64,000 bases of DNA from Gautieria morchelliformis (Eukaryota > Basidiomycota > Agaricomycetes > Gomphales > Gomphaceae). Below are positions 40,976-55,587 of the stretch, in pieces. Both the position numbers and the translations under genes were made by a program. The stretch covers positions 124,001-188,000 of the forward strand of contig WHVA01000125.1 in the NCBI GenBank assembly GCA_015179125.1, given 5' to 3'. Below the pieces are notes generated by a model that saw only the letters and a program-made list of their open reading frames with translations, did not search any database and was not told where the DNA came from. Position 1 is the first letter of the stretch; each line of letters opens with the position of its first letter.

Positions 40976-43900
40976 CTAATACACCGAGGAAGTCGTCCTC
41001 GTCGGAGGCGTATCCAGATCCCACTCGCGACGCAATCGGTTATACACAAGCCTGAACGACGACAAAGCGCCCTTTTCCCGTATCATCGTCAGGGACGTCA
41101 TGTATCCGGAGACAGAGTGTGCGTGCGTCACGTGGTGCAGTTCGACACGGAAGCGTACGGCTTTTGCAGCGGCCATGACGCTTGCTGGATCTACTTGGTC
41201 GTCAGACGCATATAAATAATCAGCCATGGCACAGGATGTACCTCGGATCAACTTGCATCTCAGGACGTCGTGCCCATCCGCATCGAGCATCACTGTGACT
41301 CCAAAGCCGCGGAGCACACGCACACATTCTTCCTTCGTGGTATACGCATCGTGGACGGAGAGCAAATGGTAACTGGCAGGTTTGAACTTGAACAGGTTTG
41401 CAAACCAACTCCTTCTTGGGATGGTCCCAGCAGGTGGGAGAAATGAGCCGTCTGAAAGACCAGGCGAAGTCTCTGCTGCACTAAACATGAGTATAATATC
41501 GGAGGTTTAAAAAGATTAATATGTACCAGACGACGTCGACAGGAAGACCTTCTTCGGCTTCGATTTTGGCTCCTCCGTCTCCTGTGTTGGAAGCAAGATG
41601 TGGACGCGCTTGTCGGTTAAATTATTTTTCTTGTCCTCCGAATTTCTGAGGGACGATTTCTGGCGTAACGGCACAGAGTCTGACTCCACGGTGTCTTTCT
41701 GGACGCTTATGTTTTCCTTGTCCTCATATTCGGCCTGTGATCGCTTCTCTATGGTGGGGGTATGCTTGGCGGCGTTGTATCCTGCAGGGGAGTATACTCT
41801 CCCGGGAGGTGGAGGACGAAGCTGTTGCTGCTGAATGGGAGGGCGTATGTCCGGGTGGCGTTTACGACTCCCCTGACGATTACCTGAGATACCAAGTCCG
41901 AGTATCTCCAAATTAGTCGCAGGGTTTGAAGATGCGTCAGACTCTTCCGTGGCATCTTGAAATCTAATATGGTCCAGATCGAGCCCGGCCTTGGAGGAAG
42001 CAGACATGGTGTTTGGCTGCTCAGCTGTCGCCTGGTCTTTGATGACCTTACCGACCTCATGGGGACCCGGCCGTGGGCTTAAAAAAGTCATCCCTGAAGC
42101 ATTCCTGATGCTGGGCTCTGGGGTAGCTGAACTTGACCGGGTAGATGCAGACACCATCGACTGCCACATCTGCATATAGTTAAGGTGCTCCACAATCTGG
42201 CGAAAAAACCGCTGTACAGTTTCGTCCACGTTGTCCAAATTTGGCATAACGATGCCGGGCAGACCCAGAATTGGTGAGGGGCCAGAGGCACTAGAGGCGT
42301 TCGAATTCAAGTCATGTTGGATGGGAACTTGTTCAATTGGCATGGGCGTGGCCTCCTGAAGGTTAATCATAGGTAAAGCTGGATAATCTGTGGCGGATAG
42401 CTCGGGGAGCATAGGGAGTGGAAGAGAACGGGGCCCTGGGAGAGTACTAGCTATAGGGTAGCCTCGGGGTGTTGCAGTGAAGACGTCCGTACCTATATCT
42501 AATGCCGGATGTTGAGGAGCGATAGGACTAGACATCAGGCACTCGTGACGAGGAGCGGATGAAATATCATCTGTATCACTCCCTATGATCATCGCACTTC
42601 CTTGTCCCACTGCTCGCTGTGGCGTAGGTGCGACTGGTCGAGCAGTTGCCGGAGATGTCGCTTCCGCCTGAGACGGACTAGCTGTACTTGTTATCTGCTC
42701 ACTGGTGCGTATTGGGCCATCGTCATTAGAGGCTTCACACGACTCTTCGGCACCCTGGATACCACCAAGTAACGGTTTAGGGACTTCTGCTTTTAGAGAT
42801 TGCCGCCGTCGTTGCCGTAATTCGTCGTCTTCGTCTATGTTATAACGCTCAAGATGTTTCGAACGATACTTGAGGAGCAGGTAGTACACTGCCTTTTCCC
42901 AGGTTTTCCTGGTAAACGTGAGAATGTCAGAGTTATAGAATGTACAAACCAATGCTACGCTCACTCGCTGCTGAGTAATCCGTCTATGATATGGCTGGCA
43001 GGTGTCCCATGCCACAGTGTACGCAGATTATCAAATATATCCGCATCAATATCATCTTCACTATGAATAGCCTTTTCAGTCTTGGAAGATAGCGTGTACA
43101 GTGTAGGGGTCTGCACACTCAGAAGGAGGGATGGCGAAGGCGTAGTGGATAGAAAGAAAGGATGCTTTAGGATCTGAGTCATCTGTGAGTCAATCAACCT
43201 CTAGTAAGCGTATGTATCGTTCACACTGACAGTGGGAATACGAACAGTGATTCGTTGCGTCACGTCTTTTTCCAGCATGCGGGAGATAAGGTCCCTTGCG
43301 GCAGCAGGGATGTCCTTCGGGGTTTCGTATTTTGCCATCTTGACCTTTGCTAATAAAACCCGGAGATTTTCATGATCGAATGGCAGCCGACCGACCAAAA
43401 GCGCATACAATATGACACCACAACTCCATATGTCAGAAACATTACCCTTGTAAGATTTACCCTCAATAACCTCTGGAGACGCGTAGTGAGGAGATCCACA
43501 CGAAGTAGAGAGTAAAGCAAGAGGGTCGGTATACGCAGCCATACCAAAGTCTGCGACCTTAATATTTTGACAAGTGCCGGATTTTGATAACAATAGGTTC
43601 TCTGGCTTGAGATCTAGGGATGTAGATTACGAATGTGAGAAGGCAGGAAACCACAAATAATATGGGATCCATAGTACCACGATGCGCTATATTGAATCCA
43701 TGACAGTAAGATATGGCCGAGATGATCTGTTGGAAGTAATGAAGTGCCTCGTCCGCGTGGATTCGTCTGCGAGAAACAAGGTAGTCGAATAGCTCTCCGC
43801 CTTCGACATACTCCATGATGAGGTATCTGGTGACATCCGCCAAAGTTGTGACAGCCTATGAGGATGTGATATTCAGTCATACGCACAATTCGTTCGCAGT

Positions 43901-44286
43901 CTCCCACACATCATAGAGACTTAGTACGTTCGGGTGATCAATTAATTTCATGATCACGATCTCTCTTTCGATGCTCAGGAGAACCTTCTCCGCGTGCGCG
44001 GGGGCATCCGTCATGGATATACGCGAATTGATTAAAGCTGTTTTTGAGACTATCTTAATGGCAGCATACTGATGTGTTTTGACATGCCGAGCGAGTTTGA
44101 CGCGACCTAAGTATGCCACTCGTCCAGGTCAACCGAAAGAAAATTGAGGACTACAAACCAACCTGAGCTTCCCTTTCCAATCGTCCTACCTATTTTCCAT
44201 TGACCTATCATCCTTGGATCATCATCCCCCGATTTCTTCACGCGAGGGAGACGAGAGTGTCGTCGCCGTTGACTTGGATCAGGCAT
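40976..44286 (-). CDS. GIN4: GIN4/HSL1-type Ser/Thr protein kinase
   Basis: Seven exons (44286-44163, 44106-43887, 43826-43678, 43613-43246, 43182-42965, 42908-41527, 41475-40976) sum to 2,961 nt, i.e. 986 residues. The kinase domain is near the N-terminus: glycine loop GKGSSG (37-42), catalytic Lys59 in AAIK, HRDLKPEN (163-170), DFG (186-188) and SPE in place of APE (210-212). A helical block KTWEKAVYYLLLKYR follows, as in Gin4, Hsl1 and Kcc4. A long Ser/Pro-rich disordered region leads to a C-terminal segment (RRSWFANLFKF..) resembling the membrane-binding KA1 domain of this family. These kinases act at the septin collar and, through Swe1/Wee1-type inhibition, on G2/M and morphogenesis (family knowledge). 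Introns are 51-64 bp. The ATG at 44286 gives the only complete glycine loop. Confidence 0.9.
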
Positions 44287-44670
44287 TAGAGTAACTTAAC
44301 GTGGAACGTACGTGGTGAAAGAGTGAATATAGAAGTATAGGGTATATGTGTGGCTTGGAGATATTAGACGGAGAGACTGTAAGTTATAACGGACGATATT
44401 ATGTAATTACTCGATGGGTGATAGAGACGCGCCAGCTCACGTGATGATCATACTTAGCTACATTGCAACCTTTTTATTTACAGCTTTATAAAAAGGACAA
44501 CAAAAAATCCTCCAGTTCGCAGCTAGCCTCGGCCCAATATTAGTCTGGCCATAACACACACAAAAAATATCTGTGAGTTTTCCTCATCAATGTGACCACC
44601 ATTCTATAAAACATCCAACAAAGTATTCTGATCTAGATAATACATCAGTCCTTCTATTTAAACAAGAAAG

Positions 44671-46967
44671 TCAGTCCTCTGTATGTGCCCATCGTCGTAC
44701 AGCCCCTACAAGCTCATTGTCAGCCTCGACCAGCGACGCCTCCTTATTATTTGTCTGTAGATAAGCCTCGCCCGGTATTCTGTCACCCGCACTATTGAAA
44801 CCCAAGCCTCGTTTGGCTACGAACCAATGCTGCGGATTTGTTGAGCGGGAAAATATTTCTAACACATCAGAGTCCCTGTGATCAAAGTTAGTCACAACTG
44901 CCATGTCCGAGCGATTGTGTACCTTGCTAGGGTTTGCTGACTCTCGAAGAACAGGGAAGATGTGCTTGAAAACAAATTATTAGAGAATATGGTGTGATGT
45001 GAAGAACTAATGATGTGTCTAGATCGATCTGGTCCATTTTTTACGGATAGATTGGTGCTGCTACTATAGTGTCTGTATGAAGCAATGAAGACGGTTGTAA
45101 TGGGGAAACGACGTACTGCATAGATTCTGTGTCGATGACCGTACGAACTTTCTCTAAAAATCCGGAGACCATGTGCGCCAAGGATTCCAATCGTTCATCA
45201 AGACCATCAGCAGGCCACTCGGCATCCATAACAAGAGCAAAAACCAGTTGAAATAACTACGTAGGTCAAGCACCGATGTCTATAACAGTAGAGATAGGGC
45301 ACATACGGACATATGGAGAACTCGTCGACGTCTAACGACCGAAGGAGTCGACGAATCCGACAAAAACACGGACAACGTTGAGAAACCAGGTCCGGGCGGA
45401 TGAGAGGTGGTGGTAAGCGATCGCGGCGCAATTGCGTCAAGGCAGTCAGAACCCGCGTTGGGTGAAAATGTGGTTGCAATGGACGAAGGCATGTTGTTCG
45501 CTTGAGCTTCATCAGGAAGCGTTCGACTGTCTCCTTTGAAATTCGTCTCCGTCACGACTGCAGGTTCGCGTGAAGCTAAACTGGTGAAAGCGTCATCCAG
45601 AGCAGATTGATCTACGCTCGCCTCCAAATGATCGTGGATGTGTTGAACAGCACAAGAATTACTCCTTCGCTCTTTCACAGCCACAGCGGATTGCTCCCCT
45701 GATGACTTTCCTGGAGAGTTGTTCTGACTTCCTAAAGTATGGTCGTCCAGGGCTGGCGATAACTTGTTACGAGATGTTGACCCTGTCTTCCCAAATGTCA
45801 AAGCTCCAGGCCAAGACCATTTCTTGACATTCATAACTTCTCCCATGCCTACACCAGCAGCGCTAAGGAATCCAAGCGTGTTATTTGATACACCGGTGTC
45901 AGCACTGCCGGGCTGGGGATTAGGTGTAGAGCTCCTCGATGACTTTTGTCGTTTTGGCGCGTTGGTGTTTAGGGTAGGTCTACCTGAAGAAGAAGCAAGG
46001 GAGAGAAGATACCTAGGAAGAGACGATGGGTATAAGGCCGCCGAATTTTGTGAAGAATCGATGACGTATGGTGGTGACAGAAGAATTGGAATAGTTTTTG
46101 GCGGTAACTTGTCGACGAAAGACGAGAAAAGAGGTGACAGTGATGGATTGAGCGGATGAAGAGCTAACCCTGTCCGCAGCTTAATGGAGATTGTTAGCAA
46201 TGACCAGATGAAACACACCCAGGTGTGTGCCAAATTCATTGATACTCTCGAAGTCCCAATTCCAAGCCCATGGTGTGAAGAAGTGCTCCAGATGTGTTTC
46301 CAAGGTTCCAGGCTCACTATCTCTCAGTATGGAGGAGCACGTGCCATGTAGGAGCTGTATCTCGCCGTCAACGGACACTCACGACTAGTCTTGGATTTAT
46401 TTTCTCACTTTAAAACTCTCGTATCCTTTCAGAAGATAATGACGGAGGGCGAGATCATGCACCGACTCTTCGTGATGATAATACCCTTGTGGCGGCAGAT
46501 CGGTATCCTTGACCGCCTTACTTTTCTTTGCCTTTGGCTTCCGCGTCTTCGCCAGATCTACGCACTACAGTCTTCTGTTCAGAAACTAGAAAAAAACAAG
46601 GACACATGAAGCTACACACGACATGCATCCAAAAGTCAGGCTCAAGTAACACAGATACCATTCGCTTTCCCTGGGAGTGAACGTTATCACAACCTTGACC
46701 AGGTTTGAAAATCCTAACACATAAACTTCAACAAGAAACAGTTACGTGTGTAACCGAACATTACTCTGAGAAGTTTACAAGCGCTTTGGCCAGTCCAACT
46801 TGTCTGAGCATTCTGTCGCGAGACACAACTCGTTCTCTTGATGTGTAAAACAGGATATGAGCTTCCTCCTGGGCATCTTCATCATCTCTTGGAGCACTCT
46901 GAGGAGGTGGGAGTGTCGGATTGTATATGAGAAGATATGCGAGGCTCGCGGGCAGTCGGTCGCTCAT
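44671..46967 (-). CDS. CCZ1: Vacuolar fusion protein CCZ1
   Basis: Seven exons (46967-46765, 46713-46620, 46564-46409, 46354-46219, 46169-45307, 45256-45113, 44964-44671) sum to 1,890 nt, 629 residues. The N-terminal longin-like domain is recognisable (LAYLLIYNPTL, AHILFYTSRERVVSRD, MLRQVGLAKALVNFS), followed by NVHSQGKRMV and EPDFWMHVCVDLAKTR, all typical of fungal Ccz1. The middle is Ser/Pro-rich and poorly conserved. The C-terminus has LEIFSRSTNPQHWFVAKRGLG and DNELVGAVRR, also conserved. Ccz1 forms the Mon1-Ccz1 GEF that activates the Rab7 homologue Ypt7 on late endosomes, autophagosomes and vacuoles. The last intron uses a weak donor (GTCGTT), chosen because it alone keeps the frame. Confidence 0.88.
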
Positions 46968-47085
46968 GGCCAAGTCGGTGACAATATACACCCACAGTCT
47001 AATCTGGGAAAATTAAATTGTCCTAATTGACAATAACTACAATACGGCGTGACGAATAAAGTATAAGCTCAAGAGAAACACATTT

Positions 47086-50000
47086 TTATGAATGACCGTC
47101 CTCCGGACTGGGGCTAGGCAGCTGTCCTACGTGTACATGGCTTCGAGGTTGAGCGTCATCCGACTCCCAATGGTCTGCGATCAAACTCATGTCTTCGGAT
47201 TCAGACATGATACGAGAGAGAGGAGAGGGCGGGGCTTGTCCGGCTGCGAATGTGGAGTTGATATCCACGATGTGTGGGCCGAATGAGGCTGGTTTAAGTA
47301 TTGCCTTGGCAAAGGGTGGAGACGGTACGAAATCTGAGAGCTTGTTCCAACGCGGGCTTGCATTCTCAGACCCGCCGTCTTCTGCCTCGTTCGATGACGA
47401 TGAAATAGGTGAAGCTGCGCGGCCCTGCAAGCCGGTTAGCGAAGTGGGCATCGCGTATCGCAAGTTCGATTGGTCGAGCGGATCAAGGCTTCCGTCGTCT
47501 AACCCTGGCGGACAATCTCCCTCTTCGAGTGCGGGCGGAGACGAAGACGACGACGACATGGTGTCCAGTGGTAATGAAGGTGTCCAGGGAACCTGTGTCA
47601 AAGAAAGATCGTCAGACAGGATAGGTACCACCGATTGGCTGGGCGGTGGCGATGGCTCCTCTGGGGGAGTCGGCAATACATTGGTCCTCTCGATATGTGT
47701 CTGGCGGGCAGCCTGAATTTTGGCGTGTGTCTTCCCGCCAATAGGGCGAGAAGTGCGTCGACGGTAAAAGAGTAAATATGCATTTCGATTCTAGTGGGAT
47801 TCCTTAAAGCGGCACCATGCACAGAAATAGTGGCGGTTACTCACAACAGCATCTGCCGCATTGCACCGAGTGACATGGGAATCATCAAAGTGGTACCATT
47901 CCCCATCAAGATGGTTCCTGGCGTAAGCGCGATAGTGCCCACCTCCCAAGCCACCCAAGTGCTCATCAACGGCAAACAAATCGTACAGCAAGGACTCGTT
48001 AACATCGCCAAGACCAAGGTCCACAACATTGACTCCTGAGGTTGCTAAGGTCTTAGCTGACTGTCGCTCGCCCACCCGGCTTTCTAAGTCGAGACCTTGT
48101 AAGGGAAAATCAATAAATGCATCCAGTTTGTCTCGCATGATGCGAGAATTACTGAAACGCTTCAAATGTACAACGAGCACATCGGGAACCTTCCAAAGCT
48201 GCAGGTTCTTTGTTGCTTGTTGATGCCGTTTGCATTGGGGGCAGTACCACAGGTCGTCCTCTCCTAGCTGCTCCTCTTTGGTAAACTCGTCCAAACAGTC
48301 GTCAATCGTTAGATCATTATGTTTCTTCTCCGCTTGCCTTCTTTGCGCATCGTAGTCGGGGTGAATGAACTCTTCGAAGTCCTTTAGAGCCCACCGTGAA
48401 TTGTCGTCCAGGAAAAAGGACTGGAAAGACTCATCCCATTTACAAACGAGGATATCTCCTGGGACCACCAGCGGTTCACCCGGATGCTTCTGGCGCTGTT
48501 CCCATGGAATGGGCTCCTTGATATATGCACCGGATTCCATGCTACTTCTTGTTGAAATGAAGTGGCACACCTGAAGGGTAAAAAGGTCCGCCTGTGGACC
48601 AATTATGGCCGGTGCCGAATTGACTTCTACCATGTCGATGTCAGCGTTTTCCTCAACCAGTGACAAGGGTTTTTCGTCAGCAATATCTGCCTCGACATCC
48701 TCGGCTTGGGTGACAATGACATCCCCGTTCTCTCTGATTTCTGTGACTGAGGTGCCGCCTCCTGACCCGTTGGGCATAGGGACAACGTGGGGATCAGACA
48801 TGTGATCAACACCAACATATTTGTATAATGAAGCAGCGTTCGTGGTCCAGCGCGTCAATCGATCGACAACGGCGGCGTATATCGAATCTAAGCTACTCGC
48901 TTGCTCACCAGTGAGAGCAACGAGAAAAGGATGTCCGATGAGATCCGGGTGGGAAGAATAAGACCTAAAAGCCTTCATGGACGAGAGGTAAACGGGGAGG
49001 ATAAGCATGTCGTCCATCGGTAACTGATGAGCTTTCACGTTCATGTGTGTCTTGCATGGCAGCTCAAAGCAGACAATATTGTCATTAGAACCCATATCCG
49101 ATACGGGCACGCTGTCGTCGAGATACTTGTAGAATCGGCGTTGAAATATCTCGAGAGTCATGAGCTGTCGAAATGTGAGGTTGGTGTTAAAATCTGCAGC
49201 ATGTCACCTACATTATCGGGGTCTGTGTCAGTCCATCGCCCCAACACCCGCCTCAACTCCTTAAATGAAGCATCATAGTCTAGCTCTATAGGTATCTGCT
49301 TGTGGTGTCAGTCTTAAGCCATAGTGGGTGTAACATGAGAGGCAAACCCGTAAGTTCGGTTGTTCATTGTCCCAAGGCACGAAGCAGACCGCGTGTCGCC
49401 ACTTCTTCTTGATAGGAAGCGGTAGAGTGAGATACATGAAGGGATCAAAAGTAATCGAGACCTTGAGAGTTGGCGTGTTAGAGGTCGGTCTGTTGGACAA
49501 GCTGCTTATGCTGCTTACCTTCTGACACTCGGGGCACACCAATGTACTCTTGTACTGCCCCTGGAAGAGATCGACAATAGCACTGTCGTTGCGGCTGATA
49601 TAACCTTCCCAGCTCTTCCTGGCAAGCTCCACTAACTCTTTATCACCACCGCCTTCCCAGTCAGGATTCTCCACGTAAGGTTTCTTGAGCACTCGGTTAA
49701 GGTCTTCATGAAGTCCATCCAGGAGGAATGCGACGAGCTCTTGCGAATCGTGCTGTTGGTACCCATTGAACTGAGGCGCGAAGCGCTGGAGCTGTTGCTT
49801 AAACTCTCGAGGTGCGAAAGATGATGGGCCCGTGGACGACCAGATTCGTGACAGAAGAGAACCGAAATTTTCCGCGATTGCCCCACCCATTCCCAGGGGG
49901 TTATCTCGGTTTAGTTCCTCGCGATATAGTTCCGCTAATCAAGCAATCAGACCCGTTGGTGGCGAAAGGAGAACGAGACGCACTGAGGAAGTATTCCGTC

Positions 50001-51411
50001 AACTCCTCGTTGTGAGCAAGGCATTGTATAGCTGAATTCATGAAGCACGTGTTTCCACTACAAGAACCATGATCATTGCATGATTAGCGATGAACCCAGA
50101 AACACGCACAAATTGGCGAGCCCCAGTGTTCCCAGGGTCCGGGATCCAGACGTCCCGCGTCCAGCAATGTTTATTGATGGCTGAAGGGCCGGCAACCCAA
50201 TGCCTGGCGGGTTGGACGTAGATGACACCATCCCTAGGCGGTTCGACATCTCACCAAAGAAACCGCCGGGTGTAAATAAGGGCTGCTCGTTGATAGCGCC
50301 AAATGTCCTCGATGCGTCTGCCAATGGCGTGAGTCCATTAGGAGTCGTCAAGGGTAATGACGATGTATCATGTTGCTCTCTCTGTTGTGGGAGAGATTTA
50401 TCGTCGATAATCCACTGATCGTTCTCCTTTATCTCAACTATGAATTCATCGGACGGATTGACCAGCAGATCACCGAGTGCTTTGTCCAGATCAGCCTCTG
50501 GGATGTCCAAAAGCTCTGTGCCCGATGTGAGCAGGCGGCCTACGGGATATTCAAAGCCTTGGCTAGTGCCTGTGGAAATATCTGCTCGCCAGTATCTAAC
50601 ATCCTTCTGGTTGATGTTATAAAGCCGACGAAGTGCCGCGATGAAGTCACGGGCTGGCATCCGGAGAGAAAACGATACGGTTGGGGTCTTCCCTTCTCCC
50701 GTGATTGCAGTATCATTGCCTCTACGAAGGCGGTACACTTTGAATCGAGGGACATAACATTCCACGAAAAGTTCTTGAGATCCGCCACGCGTGGTAACTT
50801 TCCGCTCTAATGTGTGTTGTACTGGCCCGTACCTGGTATGGCATAAGAACGGGCAGCTAATAGCATATTTCGACCTACCAGTACACAAAGAGCTCCCACA
50901 TGGGCTTAGGTACCAGCTCGTAGTCTGGGCCGTCCGACAAAGCGGGTTTCAGGTCTCCGTGTTCGTCCACAAGGGGCGAGTTGTCGACCGGACCCAGGGA
51001 ACTTTCCTCCCTCAATCCCTGTTTGTCATGTTCCCCGCGACAAGCCATCTTCCAACCCTTGAGCCAGCGCGAAGCGACCATATACCAGACATGACCAAGT
51101 TCCAACGGCCTCAGATAGTGGTACATAAAGTCGTTTAGTTTGTCCGTCACAGATCTTTCCCTCCAATGAGACTGCGAGGATATACCGTCTTGAGTGGCCA
51201 TGTAGGCATCGACATCATGGTCTTCGATAATGCTGAGATGGGAGAAGGACTGAGGCTCGACACTATTCGACCTTCGTATGCCGGACTCTGAAGTAAGGGA
51301 GGGACCTTCCGACGCGGCGCGTTTGGGGGAGCTCTCGCCAGACTCGGAAGCTCCAGAGGTAGACCGCTGACGTTTCCTGGAGTTAGTGGGTTCGATAGCG
51401 TCGGCTTTCAT
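47086..51411 (-). CDS. UBP12: Ubiquitin C-terminal hydrolase, UBP12/USP15 type
   Basis: Eight exons (51411-50879, 50832-50110, 50057-49984, 49934-49519, 49461-49348, 49295-49212, 49164-47845, 47790-47086) sum to 3,969 nt, 1,322 residues. It has an N-terminal DUSP domain ([15 protein letters not shown]), then a ubiquitin-like region, then the split catalytic domain. Catalytic Cys423 is in GNTCFMNS, with the QQHDSQE box after it, His1058 in [11 protein letters not shown] and the Asp pair 1075-1076 in HFDDSHV. Two CXXC pairs (CPEC, CPQC) form the zinc ribbon. The C-terminal 230 residues are Ser/Pro-rich. The enzyme removes ubiquitin from substrates; Ubp12 and USP4/11/15 are its relatives. The exon GNTCF..EYFL is only 74 nt. 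A GTG upstream of the ATG at 51411 was rejected as a start. Confidence 0.92.
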
Positions 51412-52550
51412 GGGCGAGCAGGGGAGTAATGGGACGTAGACTGCCACACAGGAGAGATGAATATGAGCTGAAGACGACGATTACTGGTAATTCGGAGTCT
51501 GAGTGGCGATACTGTAATGAAGTGGACCGGAAAGCTTGTGGAGAAATGAGGTTACGCGTCGTCACACCGCGCTTCTTGGCTCCAGCTGTCACCTTCTCAA
51601 GCCACCTTGTAATCTAATAATCGCTCCGACATAGTTTGCTGCTCGTCGTACTATGATGTCTCCTCAAGAGCCTGCAGTGTGTCCTCTCAGGCAGTCTGCA
51701 TGTCCTATTGGTCGTTGGAGACGTCCAAAGCATCCATTTTTTACTCTGTTTCATGACATCTAATGCCGCGCTTATCTACGCCCTGTAATGTTTGTGCAGG
51801 GGGTTAAACTACACGGCTAGATCGACATATCGTCAATAGCAGATCGTCTGTCGGCGTGCCCACCTGTCTGGCGTTTTGATTGCACGAGACATGTACTTAC
51901 ACTATATAGTTGGTATTCCGATGCTACAGCGCTTTTTGGCACCTGCTCTTTCTTCCTCCGGGAAGCTGCTCTTATTTAAATAGTGGAACAGCTAGTAATT
52001 AGTACTGCTTCACTGTGAACTGAGTAGTTTTTGGATATCTTAAAATTTTCGAAATATTTAACAAAAATTTGGCGGGGTTATACTAAAAGTGCCCCAGTAG
52101 AAGCGCCGGGAAGCGCCAGAATACTAGCCTGCACATTTATGGTCTGCCTCTGACATCTCCAATAGCTCTAATATGACGGTTTTTATTTTATGTAACTGTG
52201 CTTCACATTTCTTCTGGCCTCCATGATGAATTGAGACCCATGTATGTGCATGTGGCTGGCTTTCATTGCCAAACTGATTCGGACATTTCCCCAAAGTTTG
52301 GCGTCAGGCGCTTATTTATAACTTTGGCGCCTAAAATACAAGCACAGGCGAAATGGCAGAAAGGATGCAAAGCAGTGTCGCACTGTAGTAATGATACCAA
52401 TTCGTATCCATCTACTTCTCAAGTCACACGACACTAGTCCGGGAAAGGAATGGACAGTGTAGAAATGGACATAGATCATATGTAGACATGCGACATAAGG
52501 CCTGGAAGAACTACTAGCTCAGGACAGCTTTGCTCTTAGCGTATGTCTAC
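51412..52550. other. Intergenic region between UBP12 and the ubiquitin fusion
   Basis: About 1.1 kb without a supportable gene. A 79-codon plus-strand ORF (52198-52437) shows no motif. The left part holds the UBP12 promoter and 5' leader, and the right part probably the 3' untranslated region of the ubiquitin fusion gene. No TE family of this window is recognised in it. Confidence 0.6.
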
Positions 52551-53661
<1,111 letters not shown>

Positions 53662-55059
53662 ATGATGGATATTGAACCAATTACTGCCTCATCGATTTCC
53701 AAAGGAAAAGGGAAAGCAGAAAATACTCCGATGGACAAGGACCACCTTCCTTGGTGCGTATGTATATCCCATGTCCACAGCAACTCATCGAATCTTTGCA
53801 GGGTCGAAAAGTATCGACCAGTCACTCTGGACGATGTCGTGTCTCACCACCAAATTACAAGCACAAGTATGTTGTTCATTGAACTCTCAGCATCTTCTAA
53901 TGGTTTGGTAGTCGAGAAGTTTATAGAGAAGAATCGGCTCCCACATTTACTTTTCTACGGCCCCCCCGGAACTGGAAAGACCAGTACAATCCTTGCAGTG
54001 GCACGTCGAATATATGGCAATGACTATCGGAAGCAGATTCTCGAGGTGTGCATCGCCATCCTCTGCCGACTCTGAGCACGTTGACGATGACCGGCAGCTT
54101 AATGCCTCCGACGACAGAGGTATAGACGTCGTCCGGGAACAAATCAAACAATTTGCCGAGACCCGCACTTTGTTCAAGTACGATTGGTGATGATTCATCT
54201 GCAGCACTTTTTGAACTACTCCCCTTCTAGCAAGGGTTTCAAGTTGATCGTCTTGGACGAGGCCGATATGATGACCAATGCAGCACAAAGTGCGCTTCGT
54301 CGCGTCATTGAACAATATACCAGGAATGTCCGATTCTGCATTATTTGCAACTACGTGAACAAGATCACCCCGGCCATTCAGTCCCGATGTACCCGCTTTC
54401 GTTTCTCGCCACTCCCGATGGACGAAGTCGAAAGGCGGCTCGTCGGTGTCATCGAAGCTGAACGGTGCGCACGGCTGTTGAATCGATCATCGCGTCCATT
54501 GATCCTAGAAATTAAAGTGTGGAAATCACTGAAGATGGCAAGAAGGCGCTTTTGAGGCTTTCCAAAGGCGATATGCGTCGTGCATTGAACATCTTGCAAG
54601 CCTGTCATGCTGCGTACGATATAACCACGGAGACAGAAATATATAGCTGCACGGGTAACCCACATCCCTCTGACATCGAGACTGTGGTGAATTCAATGAT
54701 GTCCGATGAGTTCACCACATCTTACCAAAGTGCGTACAACTTGCGTCTGAGGAACAGTTCGTTGATTGTTTGGCAGTGATTAACAGGCTCAAGACAGAGC
54801 GCGGGCTGGCTTTGCAAGATCTCATCACTGGAGCCTACGAGTATGTGGAAACTATTGACTTCCCGCCTCAGTCACGAGTATACCTTTTGGACTATTTGGC
54901 GACCACAGAGTGAGTGTAGTCCAGTCCCAGGTGTGTCACCCAGTGCTTTACCCTAATCCTTTCAGACATCGGTTATCTACTGGTGGCAGCGAAAAAGTGC
55001 AACTGACCGCGTTATTGGCGGCATTTAAGAATGCCGCTCAATTGGCTGCACGAACATGA
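53662..55059 (+). CDS. RFC3: Replication factor C subunit 3 (clamp loader)
   Basis: Eight exons (53662-53753, 53802-53866, 53912-54045, 54098-54177, 54231-54464, 54518-54729, 54777-54909, 54966-55059) sum to 1,044 nt, 347 residues. Motifs are VEKYRPVTLDDVV, Walker A GPPGTGKTS (69-77), ASDDRGIDVVR, Walker B LDEAD (132-136) and the arginine-finger SRC box (175-177), then the RFC lid LSKGDMRRALNILQAC. The closest known homologue type is yeast Rfc3/human RFC5. It forms the RFC1-5 ATPase that loads PCNA onto primed DNA and also joins the checkpoint Rad24 complex. The ATG doublet MMD leaves the first residue ambiguous by one codon. Confidence 0.94.
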
Positions 55060-55587
55060 CTTGTCCTGGGTTAAGGAAACACCTGACACAATGAAAGGGC
55101 ATCCAGCGACAGATAGTCATGTATCAGGCTCACTCTCAGACCCGCACTCAGAGCTCAGTACCAGTACCGTCCTGGGATATCACCGCTTTCCTAGTCTTTT
55201 CTTATTCTATGCTTCTGGGCTTGTAGTTCATTACTAGTAGCACAACCTTGACGATGTTGTTCTGGCTTGTACTACATCCTAGCTCCCTGGACCAATAAGA
55301 AAGAATGAAGCTGCTTGCGGTTGGATGCGTCAGAACATGTATCAGCGGCCTCGGCGACTACTACTAGCTAGTAGTAGCCAGTGCATCACTTCTGGCAGTT
55401 TTCGGTGGAATACTTACGCCTCCAGCAAAGCCAACTTGATGCAAACACATGCTTTGTAACTGTGTCAGTACGACGTACGAAAGCCTTAATCCACGACTGC
55501 TACTAAATCCAGTCTGAGCTGCTGCAAGCTAGCACGGTTCAAGTTTGTATCTCGTGACGTACCGTGACATCCCAGCTCTTTGTCGAA
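55060..55587. other. Intergenic region, RFC3 3' side and RED promoter
   Basis: About 530 bp with no gene that I can support. Short repeats of CTAGTAGTAG near 55370 are seen but not otherwise remarkable. Confidence 0.6.

Noticed and set aside
52198-52437. 79-codon ORF between UBP12 and UBI3
   Set aside because: No domain, no codon or intron pattern like the neighbours, and no conserved motif; most likely chance.
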